NCBI RefSeq assembly: GCF_028502605.1
Contig: NC_079233.1
Coordinates: forward strand, 1,364,001 to 1,428,000
Length of the DNA: 64,000 nucleotides
Reading direction: 5' to 3'
Source: Trichoderma breve
Lineage: Eukaryota; Ascomycota; Sordariomycetes; Hypocreales; Hypocreaceae
The stretch's first letter is position 1, and each line of letters begins with the position of its first letter. Under the pieces are notes generated by a model. It was not told where the DNA came from. It saw only the letters and a program-made list of their open reading frames with translations, and did not search any database. This document shows positions 52,601-60,129 of this stretch, piece by piece. Both the position numbers and the translations under genes were made by a program.

Positions 52601-53419
52601 GACGGCTTGAATGGGGTTTCCATCGCGAATGGCGTCATTCATTGGCTTGATGAAAACTGCCACCACCGCTTCTCTCTCAGCATTATCCTCATCCGCATCC
52701 GCGGCGGTCATCAAGTTGATGCCCGCAACGAGAGCAGCTTTGGCGTCGCTATTCTTGATAGCGATACATGCTTCATGAAGCGCCAGCAGTGATGCGGAAG
52801 GATCCGCATTTTCAATCATTACGCTGAAATATCATTAACAGTTAGCCACCGCGCGTTGATGAAAACGGAGGTTGAGTGATTCAGCTCGAGGCTTGGGTTG
52901 TACTTACCTTGGTCCTTGAAAGTCATATTGTTTAGATACATAGTCCGCGATAGAGGTGTGTCTGACATTGTTGGACTCGGATTCTTCATTACTAGGCATT
53001 GCCAGATAGCAAGCTACAGGCGCATCCTTTCCGCGGTAGCTGACTTCGCATGCATCTTCTAGGCATTCACGCGTAACTTCGAGGAGTTTCTGGCCATATG
53101 GTCCAAAATCGGCTGGGCCCTCAGTGGTCGTGAATAAGGATGCATCAACGGAGTTGTGGCCTTCACTTAATCGGCTGCCGTGCACATCACGCCCTTCATT
53201 CTGGGCTCCAGGTGCAGAACCGCGGGCTTCCGCGTCACCGGCCAATAAATCCCAAAACTCCTCGGTACTGCGGATTCCACCCGAGAGTCGCATACCAACT
53301 CCGCAGATAGCGATGTGGAACTGATTCGCAGTTCCATTTTGGCTCTTGGAGGAGTTGATAGAGCCATTGATGCTACCTCCAGCCCCAGCCTCTTCGGCCG
53401 AAGACTTGATTCCAGACAT
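3329..53419 (-). CDS. tex2: 14-module peptaibol synthetase (NRPS with KS-AT-ACP start and terminal reductase)
   Basis: Three exons read leftward: 52908-53419, 52466-52823 and 3329-52393, separated by introns of 84 and 72 bp with GTAAGT and GTGAGT donors and CTAAC branch sites. The product is about 16,644 residues. The start is the first in-frame ATG, with A at -3. Domain order: KS (about 35-420, degenerate), AT (about 490-800, GHSSGE near 606), ACP (Ser near 943), fourteen C-A-T modules (982-16211), and an R domain with TGATGFLG near 16271 and YSQTK near 16428. The enzyme should acetylate and build a 14-residue Aib/Pro-rich peptide, releasing it by reduction to a C-terminal amino alcohol. No thioesterase or epimerase domain is seen. 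Fourteen modules, Pro codes at 5, 9 and 13, and Aib codes at 1, 4, 8 and 12 match the Tex2 class named in T. virens, which makes 14- and 11-residue peptaibols. The symbol rests on this class match, not on a sequence search. Confidence 0.97.
4631..7900 (-). other. NRPS module 14 (C-A-T), terminal aliphatic residue (Leu/Ile/Val)
   Basis: Residues about 15122-16211. C has HHTVFDG and begins YPCTDLQTGL, where the other modules have LQEG or MQEG. Specificity residues D-A-F-I-F-C-A-I-V. The A domain groups by eye with module 2. T reads LGGDSI and hands the finished peptide to the reductase. Confidence 0.77.
7901..11145 (-). other. NRPS module 13 (C-A-T), predicted Pro
   Basis: Residues about 14040-15121. 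C has SAHHSIYDGW. Specificity residues D-V-L-F-C-G-L-I-C, as in modules 5 and 9. The residue that precedes the terminal amino alcohol in this family is Pro. Confidence 0.82.
11146..14425 (-). other. NRPS module 12 (C-A-T), predicted Aib
   Basis: Residues about 12947-14039. C has HHAVYDG. Specificity residues D-L-G-Y-V-A-G-V-F, an Aib-type set with Val at 299. Confidence 0.8.
14426..17685 (-). other. NRPS module 11 (C-A-T), aliphatic residue (Leu expected)
   Basis: Residues about 11860-12946. C has HHSIYDG. The loop after TSGSTG reads IPKAL, with Ala for the usual Gly. Specificity residues D-F-G-F-A-G-C-V-I. The core architecture is intact. Confidence 0.72.
17686..20955 (-). other. NRPS module 10 (C-A-T), Aib/Iva-like
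   Basis: Residues about 10770-11859. C has HHSVFDGLS, like module 6. Specificity residues D-M-G-F-F-A-G-F-I. These are related to the Aib set but differ at 278, 299, 330 and 331, which suggests a looser pocket (Aib, Iva or a larger aliphatic). Confidence 0.75.
20956..24180 (-). other. NRPS module 9 (C-A-T), predicted Pro
   Basis: Residues about 9695-10769. C has SAHHSIYDGW. Specificity residues D-V-L-F-C-G-L-I-C. The A domain is nearly collinear with module 13, including a long shared block through VFLTPTVADLL and HGLYGPAEASICAW. Confidence 0.82.
24181..27450 (-). other. NRPS module 8 (C-A-T), predicted Aib
   Basis: Residues about 8605-9694. C has HHAVFDG. Specificity residues D-L-G-Y-L-A-G-C-F, an Aib-type set. 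Confidence 0.8.
27451..30720 (-). other. NRPS module 7 (C-A-T), aliphatic residue (Val/Iva expected)
   Basis: Residues about 7515-8604. C has HHSIFDG. The ATP loop is TSGTTG in place of TSGSTG, a tolerated variant. Specificity residues D-A-L-F-V-G-A-V-A. T reads IGGDSM. Confidence 0.75.
30721..33980 (-). other. NRPS module 6 (C-A-T), small residue (Ser/Ala expected)
   Basis: Residues about 6429-7514. C has HHAVFDGLS, like module 10. Specificity residues D-V-G-Y-A-M-S-V-I. The Met at 301 and Ser at 322 set it apart from the Aib group. T reads IGGDSL. Confidence 0.72.
33981..37200 (-). other. NRPS module 5 (C-A-T), predicted Pro
   Basis: Residues about 5355-6428. C has SAHHAIYDGW, a form shared only with modules 9 and 13. 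Specificity residues D-V-L-F-C-G-L-I-C are identical in modules 5, 9 and 13 and fit Pro, which follows Aib at these positions in the known peptides. Confidence 0.82.
37201..40480 (-). other. NRPS module 4 (C-A-T), predicted Aib
   Basis: Residues about 4262-5354. C has HHTIFDG; specificity residues D-L-G-Y-L-C-G-V-F, an Aib-type set with Cys at 301. Its C domain is closest by eye to that of module 8. Confidence 0.8.
40481..43760 (-). other. NRPS module 3 (C-A-T), aliphatic residue (Leu/Ile/Val expected)
   Basis: Residues about 3169-4261. The condensation motif is HHAIFDA, with Ala in place of the last Gly seen in the other thirteen modules. Specificity residues read D-A-F-I-A-G-A-I-I. The A domain shares QFSSFVFDAS and PSWD blocks with module 7, so the two look like copies. 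Confidence 0.75.
43761..47045 (-). other. NRPS module 2 (C-A-T), residue 2 (Asn/Gln expected from the family)
   Basis: Residues about 2074-3168. C has HHSVFDG. Specificity residues read D-V-L-M-C-G-A-V-D, unlike the Aib and Pro sets. Position 2 in 14-residue peptaibols is Asn or Gln; that assignment is from family knowledge. The A domain resembles module 14 (shared TETER and RGYIN-EEKT blocks) more than its neighbours. Confidence 0.75.
47046..50320 (-). other. NRPS module 1 (C-A-T), predicted Aib
   Basis: Residues about 982-2073. C has HHAVFDG. A has TSGSTG and, in GrsA numbering read by hand, D-M-G-Y-L-A-G-V-F, close to the Aib set of modules 4, 8 and 12. T has IGGDS. Its C domain ends the HH motif in FDGLS, as in modules 6 and 10, and it must act as the acetyl-condensing domain. 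Confidence 0.8.
50320..50560 (-). other. Loading acyl carrier protein
   Basis: The phosphopantetheine attachment site reads LGGDSL, with Ser near residue 943. It follows the AT after a linker of about 100 residues and precedes the first condensation domain, which should move acetyl from this carrier onto the first amino acid. Confidence 0.85.
50860..51760 (-). other. Acyltransferase (AT) domain, probably acetyl-specific
   Basis: Residues about 490-800. It carries FSGQGAQWAGMG near 518, the nucleophile GHSSGE near 606, and the His motif AFHSH. The conserved Arg of the usual A-Y-Y-R-G is Tyr (codon 51368-51370). In malonyl-type ATs that Arg holds the substrate carboxylate, so its loss fits transfer of acetyl, the N-terminal cap of peptaibols. 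Confidence 0.85.
52010..53419 (-). other. Degenerate ketosynthase (KS) domain of the loading region
   Basis: Residues about 35-420, spread over all three exons. Both ends are recognisable: IAICGVGMRLSGG at the start, GPSV...LLALHEAC in the middle, and SASGLISLIKA and GAHVILES at the end. The active-site DTAC-SSSL is replaced by E-N-A-D-P-S-A-S-L, so no Cys is present (52799-52804). EAHGTGT is replaced by E-C-Y-D-A-G-F, and the Gly-His of NIGH is now Gly-Asp (codon 52286-52288). The segment that normally reads LSPDGRCKAFD...GYVRGEG is missing. It is probably catalytically dead and structural. Confidence 0.85.
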
Positions 53420-53515
53420 ATTAAAGGTTGTAATTAGTACGTTGAAGCAAATTAAATAAAAATGGACATTAAATTCAACCGAAATCGTGTATGTATCGAC
53501 CAAGACGCTTGCTGG

Positions 53516-53537
53516 ACCGACTAGGTGGGAGGTCGGT
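53516..53537. promoter_or_regulatory. Inverted repeat ACCGAC-N10-GTCGGT upstream of the synthetase
   Basis: Six-base perfect arms (53516-53521 and 53532-53537) flank a 10-base spacer, about 100 bases upstream of the synthetase ATG. CCG...CGG pairs suit Zn2Cys6 regulators; the function is inferred. A TATAAAA word lies just beyond at 53551-53557 but reads on the + strand, away from the synthetase. Confidence 0.35.
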
Positions 53538-56500
53538 GGGCATCAAATGGTATAAAAGGGAAACTCTTTTCAAGGATAGACATTACGACTCCTACTCCTA
53601 CTACGAGTACTTCGTAATACTTGATGATATTACTGTCAAAGCAGGCCAGGGCCTAGCCAATGATAGTACCCTGCTCTCCAACTCAGTCAATGTCTCACAG
53701 AGTTTTCAGCACTTGCGAGGATGCGGCCATGCTCAGGTGTGCACGGGCAAGGCCCCAGTCGACTTACCGCCATTGTCCCGCGCGTCAATCCCTTTGATGA
53801 ACAATCTTTCAGGGATCTAAGACCCATCCAGCGGCAGAGCTTTGATAGATATACATGATACTTCATATAAAGTCGAGGGCGGCTGCTTCAAACCCGCGCA
53901 CAAGCACACCACTACAACACCACTAGTACATACTTGAGTGATACACTCGAAGTAAGATAGTCTATAAAATATATGTAAACTTTGAAAAGACCATCCAACA
54001 ATGCGGATTATGCATAGACGGAGCTTCCGACAACCGCTGATGGCAGCTCTTGAGAATACATGCAATCTCGTACGAGTACTCCGTATGTCCTAACGAGTAT
54101 ATCCTATTGGTGAGGGCGGCACGGCGCTTACCGGCGGGCTACAATCCGCCTCACCGGAAAAAAGAAAGAAGACGCGGGATGGAAGCGGAAACTCCAATTA
54201 CTATCCAGTGTACAGGGTATGAGGCAAAGATCCTATAGGTCAGGAACGATATGCCCCTGCGTAAGTACGCATAGGTAGTGCCGTAGTGCCTCTCTCTCAA
54301 TCCACTCTCTTGCATCTTGCGTAAAAGAACAAGATCTACCGGATTTTACTGTAGCGATGCCAGTCTACCCTTGACTAGAGTCTGATCTTTCAGGGTGAAT
54401 GAATCCATGGACTACTCGTATACAACACAATAAGCTCTAGAGTGAACCTCAACTAGATTTTCCTTATGTATTCGCTCAACTCTCATATAGGCCCACCGCC
54501 CCAGATGAGGATTGACACCTAGGGGGATAACATCAAATATTGAGATGGAAGAAGATTGATATTCACACAACACTTTTTTTTACGTATATTTAATGGGGTG
54601 GCTAATTTAACACAACATCGTCCAACAGCTGAAATGAGTGGCCGAGAGCCCTCCCTCCGGGTGATCAGTCGAGGGAACTCAGCTTGGCACGCCTCCTTGC
54701 ATGCCCTCTATATATTTGTAAGCAAATCACAGCAGTAGATGGAGTACCGAGCAAGGAGTGCTTTGTATAAGTTTAGACTTTGTTATTGCAAGTAGTGCCG
54801 CAGAAGAAGTAGCTCGATCCAACCCCGGAATGCTCACGGCGAGTGTCACCTTACAAACCCATCCGCACCAGGGTTTCCGTGTGTGAAAGACCACAAGGAA
54901 AGCTTCATCACTATGAAATACCCGTACTCACGTCATCTGATATAAGCGATGCTCAACGGCGAGATATTGAATAAGCCTACATTTAGCGATGTGGCATTGT
55001 GTAGTAATAGCGTCGTATGGAGCATATCATGATCATATTCCATTAGCCAAGCACATCATAGCTACCGGGTGACTGGTCATAATTAGTCAGTCGTTCACAG
55101 CCGTCAAAGTGCTTGGATTTAACTCCATGCATGTATTATAATACTGCCATTTTTAAGGCTCCTTGGGTACGCGAGTAAAAAGGTAGATCACGTATCTGTA
55201 TGTAGTAGAGAAGTATAGAGTGTAAAATGGCTAAGCATTTTAATGTCATACCGCGGCGTGCCTTGATCTGGGAAGAATGTAGTCTATGCACGAGTTACGT
55301 GATCAATCAAAGGAGGTATACACTGTTACCCAAAAGAGGCTGAGGCAGTCGTGGAACCCGGTTCAGCTGCTCCGTCTCCATTTCTGGCCACTTGTTCCAG
55401 GTGTTCGCTTGTCAATCTCAGATATCATTTTTACTTAATCTTGCACGAGCCGTGAGACAGAGATGTCACTAATAGCGCCCAATTGGCCGGCATTCGCATC
55501 CGTCACAAGTGTCTCGGACATCGGATAGGACCACTCATGCTTTGTCTCACAACGGCATCAACCAGTCCATTTGCACCCAGTGATGGTTCTCACCCAGGCA
55601 AATAGCACATTGGTCAGCTAGCATATGAGCTCATTGAACATTCCGGTTGGCGGGTGGCTGGTGTGACTCTGGTATTTGCACGGATAACGTCCGTGATTCC
55701 CCGCCGCAGGCCAGGGAGCTGAACAACTCGATCTGTGATAGTGACCCATAACGCGCTGGAGCCGTTCAACCTCTATTGGTGCGCGCGCACGGTCAAAGGT
55801 GTAGGCTATAGGGGCTGTCGCCCTGCATAAGGCTACATGTACGTGGAAGTGTACATACATGGTTCCCCTGCAGCAGCTACGCGTTTTCCAGGCTTGGTCG
55901 TGAGTTCTTACTATCCAATGGATTATTACTTACTTTACTTATAAGCTGTTGTCAGAACTTACATCAGTTACATGGAGTAGAGCAGCAGTTGCAGAGTGGA
56001 CACGGGACTATCCGGACATTTCATGTGTTACACCGCTAGGACACTGGCAGGCTGAATTAAGCCAGGGCGACCTGTCTCTGCCCGGTGACGCTTTTTGTAC
56101 TCGAATCGGTGTTTGGCTTTGAGACACGCATCAGCCTAACCGTCGCCACGGGTTAAGCGTAATTACATGTAGCAACCACGGTAGTACTCGGAGGAGGTAC
56201 TGTGCGGTACAAGTAGTACGTGATATAGGCAGCAATGATGGGGCTAGGCACTAATTAATGGAAATGAATCATCAGAAACAAATTGTAAATCACGGATACT
56301 ACCTGTACTCTGTCCCTGATATTCTGCCAACGGGCGATCTGACCTACAATTCCGCAACACTTACCCTAGAATCCGGAACAATTGTAATGGAAAATATGTT
56401 CAAAGTATAGAACAAAACACAGAAAGAAACTAAAAGAAAGCTACTGACTTGTGATATTGAGATTTACTTGATTATTTATTACATTTTAATTAATTGTTTT

Positions 56501-57411
56501 TTTTTTTTTCCTTGGTTGTAGATACTGAGTACATTTATCGCCTCAATCAAGCGGCTGATTTGAGTCGCTGAGGTCGAAGTAGCCAAATCGCAGATAATGA
56601 CTGAGACAGCCGCAAAACAAAGTCCAGCTATCTGGTAGCTATGGATACTGGGAATAATCCACGAGGCACTTTTTTTTTTGTCGGTTAGATTACCAAGGAT
56701 TGTCTGTGCACCTCAAGTTGGCTATTCAATGCCCTTGCGTAGAGTTGGAGCTTCAAAAGCGGATATGAGGGAATGCCGTTTATTTACTGGGTATGGAAGA
56801 GGGAAAAAAAAGAGAGTTCATAGACATAACTTCTTCCAATGCATCAGCATTGCTCTTGGCCAACTGGAAATTAGCCTCCATATCAGTTTACCATAATACG
56901 AGATTCATCTTTGTACAGGGAGGGCATCGCCTTCACAAATGACATGACACATTTTTTGAGGCATCCTAAGGTACTATCATCAAAGAGGCCCAATTGAGCA
57001 CGCTTCACGTGTCATTTGCGTGATGCACCTTGCCATGCAACTGGTCATCCGCGCGGAGACATATTCATTGTTCAATACGACTTTTCTATGATGTTCAATT
57101 TAGTTGGCTCATCCAAGATGCACTCTGCATTCTTCCTAAATGTCTCTGTATGTCAGCCTTGCAGATTTCACCAAACTGATGGGGTCCGAGTGCCTCCCCA
57201 AATTTGACAACACATGTAAATAGGCACTCGGATGACATTCATATGGCTGGTCAAATGATCAGTGATAGTATGTCATGCATATTTCAAATGCTCAATTTTG
57301 AGTTCTTTGTTACATACTGAACCGATTTGAAGGACATTATGCTCTGTTGACGAGCTATAAGAAGCCATCGTCGCTTAACGATTTGGCACTCTTTATCACA
57401 CCACGTCTATC

Positions 57412-57418
57412 TATAAAA
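57412..57418 (+). promoter_or_regulatory. TATA box candidate for the secreted Cys-rich gene
   Basis: TATAAAA lies 41 bases upstream of the ATG at 57453, implying a very short 5' leader. Confidence 0.45.
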
Positions 57419-57452
57419 AAAGCTTACAAATTTATCTACCAAAGTCATCAAA

Positions 57453-57796
57453 ATGCAGTTGTCAGGTATTTACTCATAGTTGCGCACGCAGCTGCTAAAT
57501 AACTAACGCGACAAGTTACTCTTCTCGGTCTCTTCGCCTCTCTTGCCGCTGCTAGCGCTGTTCCTACTTCTCAAGACTCTACTTCCGGTGTGGATAGTGG
57601 TATACAAAGTGTCTGCTTCATGCAATGTGCACTTTGGTACTCATGGTGTCGGACAGACCCCCATAATTACAGATGTGGCAGAGATGGAGGGTTTGTCTAT
57701 GACAAGCGAAACACAGGTTGTGAAGAGGCTTGCGGTTGTCTCTGTGATGCAGGCTGCAAGGACCACCTTTGTGCGGACCCGAATGAGAGCGAATAA
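57453..57796 (+). CDS. Small secreted cysteine-rich protein (unknown function)
   Basis: Two exons, 57453-57465 and 57516-57796, joined across a 50-bp intron with a GTATTT donor, a CTAAC branch site and an AAG acceptor; the first exon is only 13 bases. The product is 97 residues. Residues 1-19 form a classical signal peptide (M-Q-L-S-V-T-L-L-G-L-F-A...) with A-S-A before the likely cleavage. The mature 78 residues hold ten cysteines, including a dense GCEEACGCLCDAGC segment near the C-terminal end, so five disulfides are possible. I do not recognise the family. The size and cysteine content fit the effector-like secreted proteins common in Trichoderma. Without the intron the frame would lack both start and signal peptide, which supports the model. 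Confidence 0.75.
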
Positions 57797-57961
57797 TTTA
57801 AGAAATACGTATTTTGGAAAAGAGAGGCTGTATGACAAAGAAATCTAATATCATATACAATCGCTATTTAGTGAATGACTGTGCACCGGCCTTTGAGCTT
57901 CTATAGCTTCGTCCTTTTAAGTGAATAAAAATATGAGAACCCTTTAAGATTTGTAATAACA

Positions 57962-58991
57962 TTAAGCCTTAGATTCGGTATTCGTGGACTCATCGAATGT
58001 ATGAAGAGACATAGCTTTGGGCTCGTCTCGACCAAAAATAAGACCAGGGTGTCCAATGCAGAGGCAGAACGAAGCGATAACAACCAAGCTAAAGCGAATG
58101 TCAATCCGAGTACACTTTATCAAGGGAAACGAGATCTGGTACTTACACTCCCTCAAGGCCAATGAAGAGGCCCTGATCTGTAATTAGGTTAGAGTGAACG
58201 TAGCCCTTGCTCAGCTCATAACAACGGTATACGCAACGCGTGAAGATGAGAAGGATCGCAGCACCCAGGAAACCCAAAAAGACGCGCATTCTTGTTCCCA
58301 AAGGTGATGAGGGCTTTTTGCGGACATATCGAGTCACGTAATCGATGAACAAGGCGCTGAAGAAGAACAGGCCGCCGACCTGGAGCCCTAGACCAGTCAT
58401 GGCAATATCGACACCGGTTTGGCTACCTCCAGAGCTGACGACAGATATGGCACCACCGGCAGCTTGGAGAATAAGGCAGACGATATCGAGAGGGATAAAG
58501 ATCCAATAGAATAGCTCGGGCTTGATGCGTGAAACTTCAGGGGCCAAGAAGTTGATGCTATGGCAGGTGTTAGCTGGCGGTCAACGATAGTTCGGCCAAC
58601 AGTAGACTCACGTCTTGGAGAGGGTAATGTATATTCCAGCCGTGAAAAACACAGGGGCAATGGTAATGAGGACGATCTGGTCCATGAAGCCGCCGAAAGA
58701 GAAAGGATTATTGTAGAGAACAAGGCGACCAGCATAGCCCCCAATCTCAACTAGGCACCCGAAGATCATGAGGGTCATGAAATTCCACTGACGCCAACGA
58801 ACGCCAAGAAATGCATGGATACTGATGCCTATAGCAAAGAGGGCTATGAAGACAGAGTTGGCAGCGATGGAAGGTCGATACTTGTAGACACTCCATTCGA
58901 CAGGGCAGACATCGAGAGTACAATTGGCCTGTGGACCGAACACAACATAGCCGCCTGGCGTCCCAGGTATTCCCTGGCCCGGAGTTGTCAT
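57962..58991 (-). CDS. RTA1-like seven-helix membrane protein
   Basis: Three exons read leftward: 58612-58991, 58147-58557 and 57962-58088, with introns of 54 and 58 bp, all GT-AG and in frame; 305 residues. About seven hydrophobic segments follow an N-terminus with the glycosylation-like N-C-T and a cysteine pair. Family marks include LDIVCLILQAAGGA in the middle and TRCVYRCYELSKG near the last helices, as in the RTA1/RTM1/RSB1 group. Members sit in the plasma membrane; yeast RSB1 and RTA1 are tied to sphingoid-base efflux and aminocholesterol resistance. A role in tolerating membrane-active peptides made next door is tempting but unproven. The start was set at the first true ATG, before MTTPGQG; the reading frame upstream only has non-ATG codons. 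Confidence 0.88.
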
Positions 58992-59096
58992 GATGGATAA
59001 AATTGAAGTCAAAGTATGGTGGTCGATGCGAGTGTTCTCCGTACTGCTGGAGATTGTTGTGTGGGCAGCGCGAAAGGGGGAGGACGGCAGTGTTGC

Positions 59097-59104
59097 CTAT
59101 ATAG
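59097..59104 (-). promoter_or_regulatory. TATA box candidate for the RTA1-like gene
   Basis: CTATATAG, a palindrome, lies 106 bases upstream of the ATG of the leftward RTA1-like gene. Confidence 0.4.
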
Positions 59105-60039
59105 CTGTTTCGTGCTTGCGATGGACTGCTTCGAGAGAATGGGGCTTGCACAGACGACGAAAGAATGCCCAAAGGAGTCTGCAAATGGTTTGGGCTTCTT
59201 GTTGCTGAAGGATTCTGCCTAAATAATGTTGAATCCTGATAACGTTCAATTTATGTCCTGAACGGCGTCGTCCAGGCAATCAAATTCGACACAACAGCAA
59301 ACGGAGTAGCGGCGAAACAGAAGCACATCCAAGACTGAAATGGAAACTGGTATGTGCTGACGATGGGGCTGTGTGAATTGATAGAATTCGATCAGGTGCA
59401 AAAGGAGAGTGCCCTGATTACAAAGTGTGATGTAAAAAATCTCTTTTTTATTGTGCTGGCATCTGTCAAATATGAGCGAGTTGCGCCGATGCTCCTGATC
59501 GGAGGGACGGAGTAACTTTTGAAGGTCCAGATCGTTAGTCTCATTAGTTACGCAAGCTGCAGAATGCACATCAATAAAGACACAAACAACTTGGTTTATC
59601 CTTCCGCTTATAAATATTGATTAGTTTTGTCTACGCACTCGATGTTGCCTTTCAAGCCATGTTTTGTAATGATCAAACCCTTTGCGAGGTGAAGATTCTT
59701 GATATGAAGCTCCGTTGCATCGGTTCTGTAAATCATATCTCCGGCCCACGATTTTGCTGCTAAACGGAATACGGGGCAACGCGGGATTCACAGCCTCCTT
59801 CAATTTTTTTTTCTCTCCTGATACCCAAGTGGGTCAGGCCAATGATAGGAGGATTCGTATTTTCGTATCTCTTCGTGGTTGGCATTTTGGAAACCGTTTC
59901 AGCCCATGACTACCCAAGACGCCACAAGCTTCAATATTTTGTCAATACTTGGATGCAGCAGGGTGTCGTGCTGAACGGGTGCTAATCTCTCTAGTCGAAT
60001 CCTCAGGATCAGATCCGTACATAATTTCAATGCTTGCAG

Positions 60040-60129
60040 TGCCGAATCTGGAATGATGCTGCGAAGAAGGTCTGCGATCCGCGGGAATTGTTCGTGATGC
60101 CGAATCTGGAATGATGCCGCGAACAAGGT
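60040..60129. repeat. Imperfect tandem duplication, 58-base period
   Basis: A 32-base block beginning TGCCGAATCTGGAATGATG occurs at 60040-60071 and again at 60098-60129 with two mismatches. The bases after each copy (CTGC...GCGGGAA) are also related, so the unit is about 58 bases, present twice. No coding role is seen. Confidence 0.75.

Larger units (their letters stand above)
53420..57452. other. Gene-poor spacer upstream of the synthetase
   Basis: About 4 kb without a supportable gene. All open frames are short, lack domains and overlap one another. The right part has T- and A-runs (for example 56497-56509). Several GTAC-rich near-palindromes occur (53602-53616, 54071-54085, and about 56180-56225). 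The first few hundred bases must hold the synthetase promoter. Confidence 0.6.

Noticed and set aside
53491..53820. 109-codon frame on the + strand overlapping the synthetase promoter
   Set aside because: Low-complexity Tyr/Ser stretch and no domain. It overlaps the 5' leader region of the synthetase on the other strand. The TATAAAA at 53551 lies inside it, so cannot drive it.
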